13,511 bases of DNA from Candidatus Peregrinibacteria bacterium. Lineage in GTDB: Bacteria > Patescibacteriota > Gracilibacteria > UBA1369. Below the pieces are notes generated by a model, which was not told the origin of the DNA, did not search any database, and was given only the letters and a program-made list of their open reading frames with translations. The stretch is taken from positions 1-13,511 of the forward strand of contig JADLFY010000090.1 of the NCBI GenBank assembly GCA_020849575.1. The letters are read 5' to 3'. Of the stretch, positions 7,194 through 13,511 are shown one piece after another. Position 1 is the first letter of the stretch. Every line of letters begins with the position of its first letter. The position numbers and the translations under genes were made by a program.

Positions 7194-7223
7194 ATTATAG
7201 CATAGGCTTCAGGGGTACTTGAA
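7194..7223 (-). promoter_or_regulatory. Probable promoter of the reductase-hydrolase-cupredoxin run
   Basis: On the minus strand a perfect TATAAT (7199 to 7194) lies 28 bases before the start at 7165. A weak -35 candidate TTCAAG (7223 to 7218) is 18 bases upstream. The transcript would begin near 7188. The 72-base gap 7166-7237 must also hold the promoter of the divergent plus-strand gene, for which I see no clear boxes. Confidence 0.5.
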
Positions 7224-7237
7224 AATATTTTCCATTT

Positions 7238-7639
7238 GTGGCAATATCTGTGCTTAGAACTTTTAATGGATATATGTTGGCTAAAAAAATTACCGAAAGA
7301 TTTGAGGAAGTAAATAAAGCAGAACTTCCTGATAATGTCGAAAAATATGCTCCTTATATAGAAGTGCTGGAAGAGGCACTGCTGACTCTGGCGAGACAGT
7401 ATAAACTTGATTTGGACAGCCGGATGAAATTGCGTCAGGCTTTACTGGATTGGCTGGCAACCAAATTGCAGTCACCTTCTAAATATCCTTTGGAATTGGC
7501 CAAAATGGGTTTTCAGATTCATGGAGAAAGAATCATTCACGATTTGGAGCCAAAAACCGTGCGTGTGGATGAAAAAGAAACTTTGAGAGAAGCACTGGAA
7601 ATTATGGACGATACATCAGGAAAAATTTCCAAGCTCTAG
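7238..7639 (+). CDS. Small helical protein of unknown function
   Basis: I do not recognise this protein. From the GTG at 7238 it has 133 residues; an in-frame ATG at 7274 would give 121 and is equally reasonable, since neither start has a ribosome binding site. It is soluble and charged and predicted mostly helical, with no signal peptide, membrane segment or cysteine. The central part (about 46-85) reads as two or three amphipathic helices rich in Leu, Ala, Arg and Lys, including SRMKLRQALLDWLATKLQ (61-78). The acidic C-terminus (about 105-133) is likely a short helix and tail. It is divergent from the reductase gene and precedes the winged-helix/solenoid pair by 49 bases. It could be cytosolic and bind a partner, but no function can be given. 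Codon use matches its neighbours. Confidence 0.65.
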   Translation: MAISVLRTFNGYMLAKKITERFEEVNKAELPDNVEKYAPYIEVLEEALLTLARQYKLDLDSRMKLRQALLDWLATKLQSPSKYPLELAKMGFQIHGERIIHDLEPKTVRVDEKETLREALEIMDDTSGKISKL

Positions 7640-7655
7640 AAAAGCTGGCTGAATT

Positions 7656-7664
7656 TGTTATGAT
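7656..7664 (+). promoter_or_regulatory. Possible extended -10 promoter element
   Basis: TGTTATGAT contains TATGAT (7659-7664, five of six matches) preceded by the extended TGn element. Transcription would begin near 7671, about 18 bases before the TTG start at 7689. There is no good -35 box, which extended -10 promoters can lack. Confidence 0.35.
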
Positions 7665-7688
7665 GCCTGTGTCTTATAGGTCATTTTT

Positions 7689-8009
7689 TTGGATGCAGTT
7701 TTTCAAAAATCGGATGCCTGGTTATTGCTGGCAATTGTAATGGCTGCGGTTGAAGGTCGGGCAAGTTTGGCCCAAATTGTGGAAGCCGGTGATTATATCA
7801 ATCATGCGGTTTTTTCTGATCAGGAATTAAATGGTGGATTGGAACGTTTGGGACGGATAGGCTTATTGTCGAAAAATGGAGATATGATTGTGGTGGAGAA
7901 AGAAGCTGTTAATTTGCATGAAGAAGCATCCAGGAAGACCAAGAATCTTATTAAAATCATGGAGAATTTGGAAAAATTATTAATTAAAAAATTTCATGCC
8001 GAAAGCTAA
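7689..8009 (+). CDS. Winged-helix-like small protein, uncharacterised
   Basis: This 106-residue protein is read from a TTG at 7689. A stop at 7677-7679 prevents any upstream ATG or GTG in frame, and the next in-frame ATG (7740) would remove most of the first helix. The fold looks like a winged helix: helix 1 (DAWLLLAIVMAAVEG, 9-23), a helix-turn-helix-like stretch (ASLAQIVEAGDYINHAVF, 25-42), helix 3 (SDQELNGGLERLGRIGLL, 43-60) and a beta wing (about 61-72). A charged helix (about 78-101) closes the chain. Similar small proteins occur as unnamed hypotheticals in other bacteria, from memory only. It overlaps the next gene by 14 bases, which suggests coupled translation and a shared job. It may bind DNA or only use the fold for protein contact; basic residues are few in helix 3, which favours the second. 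Confidence 0.7.
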   Translation: MDAVFQKSDAWLLLAIVMAAVEGRASLAQIVEAGDYINHAVFSDQELNGGLERLGRIGLLSKNGDMIVVEKEAVNLHEEASRKTKNLIKIMENLEKLLIKKFHAES

Positions 8010-8820
8010 AACAAATAGAGCTTTGAATAAAGCTAGAGTAAATATTTTGAACGGAGAATATGAGCAAGAACTCTTGGTAGTAGAGCAGGCTGCCCAAGCG
8101 GGTGATGTGACCGCTTCCGCCTCACTGGTCTATCTATATAGTTATCTGGGCAGATGGAAGGATTTATTGGAGCCGGCCGTGGCCACTCTCAATGAAATTG
8201 AAGTTTATTTTACCGCTAATGTTTTTGATGAAACGGTGATGGCTTTGGCCACGGCCGCCCAGAAAACAGGGGATTGGGCCGGTATTTTGAGCTATTTGCA
8301 GAAAAATATTAAGATTAAAACTCTTCATAACAGAGAACAAAAAGTTTTGAAGAAATTGTTTACCTATTTGAAAGCCAAGGGGAAAACTGAGGATAAAGTT
8401 TTTCCAATTGTAGACATGCCAGAATCGAGTCCTGCAGAAAAAGCGGCTCATTATCGGAATGCTGTAGATAATGTTTTTGAATATAAACCCAAACTGAAAG
8501 ACCCCAAGAAAAAAGTTGAGCTGGAAGGGCATTTATTGGCATTGGCAATTGCTTTTGATCAGGATGATGAAATTGTGCGGAGATTCAATCCTAAAAATAT
8601 GTATCATGGCTATGAGGAAGCAATAAGAGTGGCGAGAATTCATGCCAAGAATAATAAACCTGATCTGGCCTGGGAAATTATCAGGGATAATGTACAGAGA
8701 TGGTGGCCGGTGGACAGAGTTCAATTGATGCCCATGGAACCAATTAGTGAAGATTGTTTTGCTGATTTTATGACTGAAGAAAACTGTCTAAAATTATTGA
8801 AAACGCCCAAAAAGAAATAA
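7996..8820 (+). CDS. TPR-like alpha-solenoid protein, uncharacterised
   Basis: This 274-residue soluble protein has no signal peptide or membrane helix. Residues about 5-125 and 180-250 look like pairs of antiparallel helices of the TPR/solenoid type, with repeated small-residue and Leu/Tyr positions (for example ASASLVYLYSYLGRWKDLL). The C-terminal part carries a distinctive block: helix YEEAIRVARIHAKNNKPDLAW, then WWPVD (235-239), a short Gln/Pro segment and an end ENCLKLLKTPKKK. I recall the W-x-PV-D/Q-P block near the C-terminus of other unnamed bacterial proteins, but cannot verify it here. Such solenoids usually scaffold protein complexes. The ATG at 7996 lies inside the preceding winged-helix gene, so the two products are probably made together and may interact. 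No enzymatic motif is visible. Confidence 0.75.
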   Translation: MPKAKTNRALNKARVNILNGEYEQELLVVEQAAQAGDVTASASLVYLYSYLGRWKDLLEPAVATLNEIEVYFTANVFDETVMALATAAQKTGDWAGILSYLQKNIKIKTLHNREQKVLKKLFTYLKAKGKTEDKVFPIVDMPESSPAEKAAHYRNAVDNVFEYKPKLKDPKKKVELEGHLLALAIAFDQDDEIVRRFNPKNMYHGYEEAIRVARIHAKNNKPDLAWEIIRDNVQRWWPVDRVQLMPMEPISEDCFADFMTEENCLKLLKTPKKK

Positions 8821-8876
8821 ACTTTTGTAAAAATTGTGTCCTTGAGGCATGCTGATTCGGAATTAAAAAAATAATC

Positions 8877-9662
8877 ATGAATCTGAAAAATAAAACCCAT
8901 GCACATCATCCGAGTCAGGTAGTGGCTGCGGCATCTACCGTACATAATCATGAGAAGAATGGTAAAACCGGCGAATTTTTGAGTGATATAATTCTGGGCG
9001 GACAAGATGGACTGGTCAATACTTTGGGAGTCATTTTGGGGCTGGCAGCAGCCAGTGGAGATTTTCGTATTGTGGTTGCCGGCGGGTTGGCCGGGGCGAT
9101 TGCCGAGGCGGTTTCCATGGGAGCTGTTGGCTATACCAGTAAATTGGCTGAAAGAGATTATTATCTGAGTGAATTGAAGAGGGAAGATTTTGAAATTGAA
9201 AATATGCCTCTGGAAGAGCAGCAGGAAATTCGTGAAATTTATGAAAAAAAAGGTTTCAAAGGTGAATTATTGGAAGAAGTGGTTAAGGTTTTGACTGCGG
9301 ATAAAAAAGTCTGGCTGCATACCATGATGAGAGAAGAATTGGGGCTTTCTCCTGTGGCAGATGGCAGGCCGGCCAATGCGGCGATTCTGATTGGATTTTC
9401 TTCTTTTGTCGGGGCGATAGTGCCACTCATACCGTTTTTGACTTTTTATGTGGGCAAAATACGTTTTGCTGGTGATGTTACGGCGGCGATTTTTATTGCT
9501 CTGGGAGTATCTGCTTTGACTTTATTTATAGTAGGTGCGATCAAATCAAAATTAACCGTAGGAAGATGGTACAGGAGCGGTTTACAGATGATGATAATAG
9601 GTATTTTATCTGCCTTGATTGGTTATTTGATTGGGCTGATTTTTAGCGTGCAAGTTTCCTGA
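8877..9662 (+). CDS. VIT1/CCC1-family Fe2+/Mn2+ transporter
   Basis: This 261-residue membrane protein belongs to the VIT1/CCC1 family, which exports Fe2+ or Mn2+ from the cytosol, usually in exchange for protons. Helix 1 carries GGQDGLVNTLGVILGLA (41-57) with Asp44, and helix 2 GGLAGAIAEAVSMGA (69-83) with Met81; both line the ion path in the family. Between helices 2 and 3 is the cytosolic metal-binding domain (about 90-160). Glu103, Glu106, Glu114, Glu117, Met150 and Glu154 keep the spacing of the six ligands I recall from plant (Eucalyptus) VIT1, each shifted by one. Three more helices follow (about 168-190, 198-222 and 235-258). The N-terminal 25 residues hold five His (8, 10, 11, 23 and 25), an unusual addition that could bind metal. 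Gaps of 56 and 44 bases to its neighbours suggest co-transcription. Confidence 0.94.
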   Translation: MNLKNKTHAHHPSQVVAAASTVHNHEKNGKTGEFLSDIILGGQDGLVNTLGVILGLAAASGDFRIVVAGGLAGAIAEAVSMGAVGYTSKLAERDYYLSELKREDFEIENMPLEEQQEIREIYEKKGFKGELLEEVVKVLTADKKVWLHTMMREELGLSPVADGRPANAAILIGFSSFVGAIVPLIPFLTFYVGKIRFAGDVTAAIFIALGVSALTLFIVGAIKSKLTVGRWYRSGLQMMIIGILSALIGYLIGLIFSVQVS

Positions 9663-9706
9663 TAAATAGCTATACTGTCGGAGAATTTAAAATCAATATT
9701 ATAGGC

Positions 9707-10861
9707 ATGAAAAAGAAACATGTTTTTGATCGTCAATCTTTGATAATAGAAAAGTTGCCGGCTTATTTTCTGTTTGCATTTATGATTTGGGTGGCCTGGA
9801 ATTTGCTGGTAGTGGTCTCACCTTTTTTGATGGTATTAATTTTTTCGGCAATTATTGCAACTGTAACTTTTCCCATTTATGCCAAATTTGAAAAATGGTT
9901 TCGGGGAAGAAAACGTTTGGCTTCCATTGTAACCTGTTTGCTGGTGGTGTTTGCCATAGTGATTCCCATTACTTTGTTCTTGTTGATATTGGCCGGTCAG
10001 GCTGTGGATCTATACAGAATGGTTAATGACTATTTGCAGACTGTTGATGTAACTGCTTTGATGAAATGGGAGAAAGGAAATCTTTTCTTTGATATTTCCG
10101 GTAGCTACAGCTCTGATGTAGCTGTTTTTGTACAGCAAAACATGGATGCTCTGAAAAATGGTCTGACTGAATCGGCTAAATTTATCAGTACTTTTGCTGC
10201 CAAGCAGAGTGCCAAATTGTTGACCGATTTGGGACTGACTTTATTTAATCTCCTGCTGATGTCTTTCACGCTGTATTTCTTCTACAAGGATGGCAGATAT
10301 ATTTTGAAAAGACTGATGATTTTGTCACCCATTCCGGTTGAATATGAAAAAGAAATTTTCACTAAATTTGATGAAATCAGCAGAGCTACTTTGTTTGGAA
10401 CTTTCATGACGGCTATTGCGCAGGGCTTGGTGGCCTGGATTGGTTTTGCCATTGCCGGAATCCCTAGCGGCTTCTTCTGGGCTACAGCAGTTTCCTTATT
10501 CTCACTGGTTCCTACGGTAGGTACTTCGATAGTATGGCTTCCAATGGGTTTAATTATGCTGATTAGTGGTAATTTATGGGGGGCTTTTATCCTGATTTGG
10601 GGCTTTGGCCTGATCAGTACAGTGGATAATGTTCTGAGAGTGGTTTTCCTCAGTAGTACGACCAATTTGAATCCATTAATGACTTTTATTTCCATTTTTG
10701 GTGGGATTCTGGCTTTTGGGCTTATTGGAGTCATTTTTGGGCCGATGTTGCTGGTGTTGTTCTTTACTCTTTTACACGTTTATGAGCTTGAATATGCGGA
10801 AATACTGGGAAAAGAGGATGAAGTAGAACTGGAAGATCCGGTTTTTCCTAATAATGGTTAG
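9707..10861 (+). CDS. AI-2E family transporter (PerM/YdiK-like permease)
   Basis: This 384-residue membrane protein has the AI-2E family plan. Two or three helices open the chain (about 18-60 and 71-97), a soluble loop follows (about 100-165), then five or so helices to residue 355. Family landmarks are present: FYKDGR (192-197), SLVPTVGTSIVWLP (266-279), DNVLRV (307-312), the NPL at 322-324 and GVIFGPMLL (341-349). The family was named for autoinducer-2 export, but members also act as cation/proton antiporters or have no known substrate, so the substrate here is open. It begins 44 bases after the VIT1-type gene; TATACT at 9671-9676 could be a private -10 box but lacks a -35. The acidic tail (369-378) is ordinary. 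A terminator follows the stop by 22 bases and closes the run. Confidence 0.92.
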   Translation: MKKKHVFDRQSLIIEKLPAYFLFAFMIWVAWNLLVVVSPFLMVLIFSAIIATVTFPIYAKFEKWFRGRKRLASIVTCLLVVFAIVIPITLFLLILAGQAVDLYRMVNDYLQTVDVTALMKWEKGNLFFDISGSYSSDVAVFVQQNMDALKNGLTESAKFISTFAAKQSAKLLTDLGLTLFNLLLMSFTLYFFYKDGRYILKRLMILSPIPVEYEKEIFTKFDEISRATLFGTFMTAIAQGLVAWIGFAIAGIPSGFFWATAVSLFSLVPTVGTSIVWLPMGLIMLISGNLWGAFILIWGFGLISTVDNVLRVVFLSSTTNLNPLMTFISIFGGILAFGLIGVIFGPMLLVLFFTLLHVYELEYAEILGKEDEVELEDPVFPNNG

Positions 10862-10883
10862 TTTTTTCTTTTAAATAAGCTAT

Positions 10884-10909
10884 AAAAGAGGGTTTTGGCC
10901 CTCTTTTTT
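10884..10909 (+). terminator. Intrinsic terminator after the AI-2E family gene
   Basis: AAAAGAGGG (10884-10892) pairs with CCCTCTTTT (10899-10907) around a six-base loop TTTTGG, and the T-run continues to 10909. It separates the 7238-10861 gene run from the SLH gene, whose own promoter starts at 10926. Confidence 0.9.
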
Positions 10910-10925
10910 AAAGTCTGCTAATATA

Positions 10926-10953
10926 TTGACATATTCTGTGGCTGTGTTATCAT
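10926..10953 (+). promoter_or_regulatory. Strong promoter of the SLH protein gene
   Basis: A perfect -35 TTGACA (10926-10931), a 16-base spacer ending in an extended TGT, and TATCAT (10948-10953, five of six matches) make this the best promoter in the window. The start would be near 10960, leaving a leader of about 33 bases that is nearly all A and C/G-poor with no Shine-Dalgarno sequence. A strong promoter fits an abundant surface protein. Confidence 0.75.
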
Positions 10954-10992
10954 ATTGAGAATTGCAGAAAGAAAGATAAACAAAACAAAAAA

Positions 10993-11778
10993 GTGAAATT
11001 AAAGGATATATTAAATAAAGAAAAATCAGCGCCGAGTAAAGAAGGCATAGTGGTAAGTGATGGTAAGGCCGATCGTCATGCAGCAGTAAAAGTCTTTTTA
11101 TTTGTTCCGGTGGCGGTGATGGCCTCAGCACTGATTATTATTACCGCTGTGGTCGGGGTACCAAAAACCATTGATTTGTTCAAGCATGCCCTGGACAGTG
11201 TTTATGGCAGTCATGAAGAGTTAAAGGAAGCGGCTGAAGAGGAATTGTTTGAAGATGTTAAAGCTGATTCCAAATACTATGATTCACTGGTGTATCTGAA
11301 AAAAAATGGAATTATTACAGGTTATGCTGATCATACTTTTCATCCTGATGAGGATTTGAAAAGAGCTGATCTGGTAAAAATTATTGTTAATGCCAAAAAA
11401 CAATTTCCACTGGCTTTGAATTATAATAATTGTTTCAAGGATGTAAAAAATGAATGGTTTGCCTCATCAGTTTGTCTGGCCAAAGAAAAGGGCTGGGTCA
11501 AAGGTAAATCGGATGGAAAGTTCCATCCTGAAGAAGTTGTGAACAGGGCGGAAGCTTTGAAAATGCTGATTGAAGCTTTTCAGGTGAAGAAAGTAAATGA
11601 CAAGGTGATTGATAACTTTGAAGACGTTTCTCCGGAAACCTGGTATGCCTCTGTAGTGGAAATTGCTTTGGACAGGGGAGTGATTAATGTTAATCCCAAT
11701 CTGGACTTCTTTTATCCGGAAAAAGCCGCTTCAAGAGGTGAAACGGCTCAAATACTTTATAGAATTTTGCAACTTTAG
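10993..11778 (+). CDS. Membrane-anchored protein with three SLH domains
   Basis: This 261-residue protein starts at GTG 10993; no ATG is available close by in frame. A basic cytosolic N-terminus (1-32) leads to one membrane helix (about 33-57), a short acidic helix (about 75-86) and three S-layer-homology domains: 86-135 (FEDV, FHPDEDLKRAD), 148-196 (FKDV, FHPEEVVNRAE) and 209-258 (FEDV, FYPEKAASRGE). SLH domains attach proteins to secondary cell wall polymers in Gram-positive-type envelopes. With a membrane anchor at the other end, this protein could tie membrane to wall or S-layer. Cys147 and Cys161 lie 14 residues apart at the start of SLH2 and may form a disulfide, notable because thiol oxidoreductase genes converge from the right. 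The third domain has Arg-Gly-Glu where Arg-Ala-Glu/Asp is usual. Its function beyond anchoring is unknown. Confidence 0.92.
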   Translation: MKLKDILNKEKSAPSKEGIVVSDGKADRHAAVKVFLFVPVAVMASALIIITAVVGVPKTIDLFKHALDSVYGSHEELKEAAEEELFEDVKADSKYYDSLVYLKKNGIITGYADHTFHPDEDLKRADLVKIIVNAKKQFPLALNYNNCFKDVKNEWFASSVCLAKEKGWVKGKSDGKFHPEEVVNRAEALKMLIEAFQVKKVNDKVIDNFEDVSPETWYASVVEIALDRGVINVNPNLDFFYPEKAASRGETAQILYRILQL

Positions 11779-11821
11779 CTGTTTGGAGAGTTATGACTGA
11801 GATCGCTCGATTAAGGCTGAT

Positions 11822-12460
11822 TTACTTGTTGAGCAGGGCGTCGATGGCATCGGTGAAGACTTTGGTATCCTGAGCACCGACAATTAACTGATCGTTAATG
11901 TAGAAAGTCGGAGTGCCACGGAAACCGTTGGTGATAGCTTCATTGTAATCAACATCAACATTGTTTTTGTAGGTAGCCTGGTCATAACACTGATTGAATT
12001 TGGCCTGATCCAAGCCAATGTCAGCGGCCAATTGCTTGAAGATGTCGCCATGGCTGGGATTACCGGACCAGCGATCCTGATTTTCAAAAAGCTTGTCATG
12101 CATTTCCCAGAATTTGTTTTGATCAAGAGCACACTCAGAAGCGAGGGCCGCTGCCGGAGCCTGGGGATGAATATTTAGCGGGAAATGTTTGTAAACGTAT
12201 TTTACTTTGCCGGTTTTGATGTAATTTTCCAAAATGGTCGGGTAGGAATTGACAAAGAAACTGTGACAAAGCGGACACTGGAAATCACTATATTCGGTAA
12301 TAGTTACTGGTGCATTTTCCTGTCCCTGAATTTTGACCGAACTATTGGCTTCTATCCTTGGCATGGCTGCACCGGAGAAATTGGCTTTGCCCAATAAATA
12401 ACCTACTATCAGTCCAAGTAAAAAAGCACTGACTATTTTGAAAAAATTATTTTGTTCCAT
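11822..12460 (-). CDS. Membrane-anchored DsbA-like thiol:disulfide oxidoreductase
   Basis: This 212-residue protein has an N-terminal membrane anchor (about 7-25) and a DsbA-type thioredoxin fold of the Thioredoxin_4/BdbD kind. The redox motif is Cys62-Pro-Leu-Cys65 (SDFQCPLCHSFF) and the cis-proline loop is GTPTFYIN with Pro184. A helical insertion separates them. A second cysteine pair, Cys110 and Cys158, sits in the insertion, as in several DsbA/BdbD relatives. The enzyme should form or rearrange disulfides in exported proteins. It is the last gene of a minus-strand set, 15 bases after ccdA, so CcdA may pass electrons to it, which would make it a reductase or isomerase rather than a pure oxidase. 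No DsbB or VKOR gene is seen in the window. It converges on the SLH gene with a 43-base gap that holds no clear terminator. Confidence 0.92.
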   Translation of the reverse strand: MEQNNFFKIVSAFLLGLIVGYLLGKANFSGAAMPRIEANSSVKIQGQENAPVTITEYSDFQCPLCHSFFVNSYPTILENYIKTGKVKYVYKHFPLNIHPQAPAAALASECALDQNKFWEMHDKLFENQDRWSGNPSHGDIFKQLAADIGLDQAKFNQCYDQATYKNNVDVDYNEAITNGFRGTPTFYINDQLIVGAQDTKVFTDAIDALLNK

Positions 12461-12475
12461 ATTGTTTTTTTGTTT

Positions 12476-13219
12476 TTAGAAGAAAAGCAATTTGTTATTA
12501 GTGTAAATAAAATTCAGCCAATTGACAATGTTTCCGAGAGAAGAAGTTAACATTAACAGACCAATCAATATAAATAGTAATCCGGCAATGATATTGGCAA
12601 TGGCAAAAAATTTCTTGTGCTGACCCAGCCATCGGGAGCTTTTTTCCAGCGAAAAAGCGATGATAATTAATGGGAAAGTGAAGCCCAGGCTATAGATTAA
12701 AAAGTAACCAATGGCTGTCCAGAAAGTTGAATTACTGGCAGTCAGGGTGAAAATCCCTCCAATAATTGGTCCATAGCAGGGGGTCCAGCTGATAGCGAAT
12801 AAAATGCCGATTAACAGGGAGCGCAAATAATGGGGGAATTTTTTAAAGGTATTTTGTTGGTCGACGCGCCATTCTTTTTGTAAAGCAGGTATTTTGATCA
12901 GGCCACTTTGTAGCAGACCAAAACAAATCAGGATGAACCCGGCTATTTTTTGCAGGATAATTTGGTTTTGAACCAGGAAAAGACTGATACTTCCGGCAAT
13001 AATACCGAACATCAGGAAGGTGGTCGAGAAGCCCAGGCTAAAAGCCAGAGTATTTAAAATCAATTGATGCTGACGTATTTTGCTTTTGGCTTCAGTTACT
13101 GTGATGCCGGCAAAATAGGCAATAAACCCTGGTAATACCGGCAGGACACAGGGTGAAAGGATGGAAAGTATCCCAGCTAGGAAGGTGATAAAAACTTGGC
13201 CGATTGAGAAATGATCCAT
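12476..13219 (-). CDS. ccdA: CcdA-type thiol electron-transfer membrane protein
   Basis: This 247-residue protein has about six membrane helices and matches the CcdA/DsbD-beta family in length and motifs. The two redox cysteines are in their usual places: Cys24 in LSPCVLPVLPGF near the start of helix 1, and Cys148 in SWTPCYGPIIGG at helix 4. They take electrons from cytosolic thioredoxin and pass them to thiol proteins outside the membrane. Cys99 in helix 3 is extra and is unlikely to be catalytic. The ATG at 13219 lies within the preceding gene, a 43-base overlap, and no later start keeps helix 1 whole. The DsbA-like gene follows 15 bases downstream and is the probable electron acceptor. CcdA also serves cytochrome c maturation elsewhere, but no haem-attachment genes are seen here. 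Confidence 0.93.
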   Translation of the reverse strand: MDHFSIGQVFITFLAGILSILSPCVLPVLPGFIAYFAGITVTEAKSKIRQHQLILNTLAFSLGFSTTFLMFGIIAGSISLFLVQNQIILQKIAGFILICFGLLQSGLIKIPALQKEWRVDQQNTFKKFPHYLRSLLIGILFAISWTPCYGPIIGGIFTLTASNSTFWTAIGYFLIYSLGFTFPLIIIAFSLEKSSRWLGQHKKFFAIANIIAGLLFILIGLLMLTSSLGNIVNWLNFIYTNNKLLFF

Positions 13220-13511
13220 TTCCTGTTCCGATAAATTAAATATGCTGCCACGCCAAGGAATATAACAGCAATCAGAATAAAGGTGGAATGATTTTCTGTT
13301 TCAGCCTGACTGATTATTTCATACTGATGTAATTTCAGAATGAATTGATAATTGGGATTTTGTTCTGTTTCAATTATTTCGCCGGTAAATTTTCCGCTGG
13401 TTCCTGAAGTAAAAATTTGTTCAGCCAAGGGGGCTTTGATTATTGATTCATCAAAAATGACCATAATTGGTTTGAGCTCCGTTGTTGCGGATGACGTGGA
13501 ATTTTCATTGA
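13177..13511 (-). CDS. C-terminal part of an extracytoplasmic protein with a C-terminal membrane anchor (5' end outside window)
   Basis: The frame is open from the right edge to the stop at 13177-13179. Fifteen sense codons lie upstream of the ATG at 13464, with no stop before the edge, so the ATG is probably internal and the gene is truncated by the window. About 110 residues are visible. They comprise a beta-rich soluble part with Ser/Thr-rich sequence near the edge (NENSTSSATTELKP), a single hydrophobic helix (about 33 residues before the end, STFILIAVIFLGVAAYLIY) and a short basic tail RNRKW followed by 13 residues. The soluble part should face outward. I do not recognise a family. It overlaps ccdA by 43 bases and heads the thiol-exchange operon, so it may be a client or partner of that system, but this rests on position only. 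Confidence 0.7.
   Translation of the reverse strand, partial: NENSTSSATTELKPIMVIFDESIIKAPLAEQIFTSGTSGKFTGEIIETEQNPNYQFILKLHQYEIISQAETENHSTFILIAVIFLGVAAYLIYRNRKWIISQSAKFLSPS

Noticed and set aside
10282..10734. A 150-residue minus-strand frame
   Set aside because: It lies wholly antisense within the well-supported AI-2E family gene and has the Lys/Pro-rich composition of a reverse-frame shadow.
11779..11821. A terminator between the convergent SLH and DsbA-like genes
   Set aside because: Only a tiny stem (GAG-ATCG-CTC) without a T-run is present; this is too weak to call.
1..13511. CRISPR array, tRNA, insertion sequence or prophage genes
   Set aside because: I found no repeated spacer pattern, cloverleaf, transposase or integrase motif on either strand by reading; a covariance or profile search was not possible.

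Overview
The window looks like a piece of an AT-rich, compact bacterial genome. Genes are packed with short gaps or overlaps, and almost no start codon has a recognisable Shine-Dalgarno sequence. The mix of an S-layer-homology protein with a cysteine pair, a CcdA/DsbA-type thiol system, a VIT1-family transporter and an AI-2E-family permease would suit a member of the Candidate Phyla Radiation (Patescibacteria). That placement is inference from gene content and style; there is no rRNA or ribosomal protein gene here to confirm it.

Left edge (1-436): the 3' end of a gene cut by the window, possibly a STAS/SpoIIAA-like protein, clearly more GC-rich than everything that follows. It is followed by a long GNRA-capped hairpin and then the promoter and palindromic operator of a MarR-type regulator. 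Region 437-4344 (+): a marR gene and two ABC half-transporters, with the first junction one base wide and the second a 17-base overlap. The two half-transporters have complementary defects in their nucleotide-binding motifs, as expected for a heterodimeric exporter with one degenerate ATP site. A bidirectional GC-rich terminator (4365-4392) closes the operon and also serves the converging genes on the other strand.

Region 4411-7165 (-): a three-gene set read from right to left, made of a NADPH-oxidase/ferric-reductase-like transmembrane flavocytochrome, a membrane-anchored dienelactone-hydrolase-family protein and a cupredoxin lipoprotein. The likely theme is electron transfer across the membrane to an extracytoplasmic acceptor, with the blue-copper protein as a candidate partner.

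Region 7238-10861 (+): a small helical protein of unknown function, a winged-helix-like protein and an alpha-solenoid protein overlapping by 14 bases (both uncharacterised), a VIT1/CCC1-type Fe/Mn transporter with an intact metal-binding domain, and an AI-2E/PerM-family permease, ended by an intrinsic terminator. Region 10926-11778 (+): a strong promoter and a membrane-anchored protein with three SLH domains.

Right edge (11822-13511, -): a partial membrane protein open at the window edge, CcdA and a membrane-anchored DsbA-like thiol oxidoreductase, apparently one operon for extracytoplasmic thiol/disulfide exchange. The neighbouring SLH protein carries two cysteines and is a plausible client. 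I saw no tRNA, rRNA, CRISPR array or insertion sequence.
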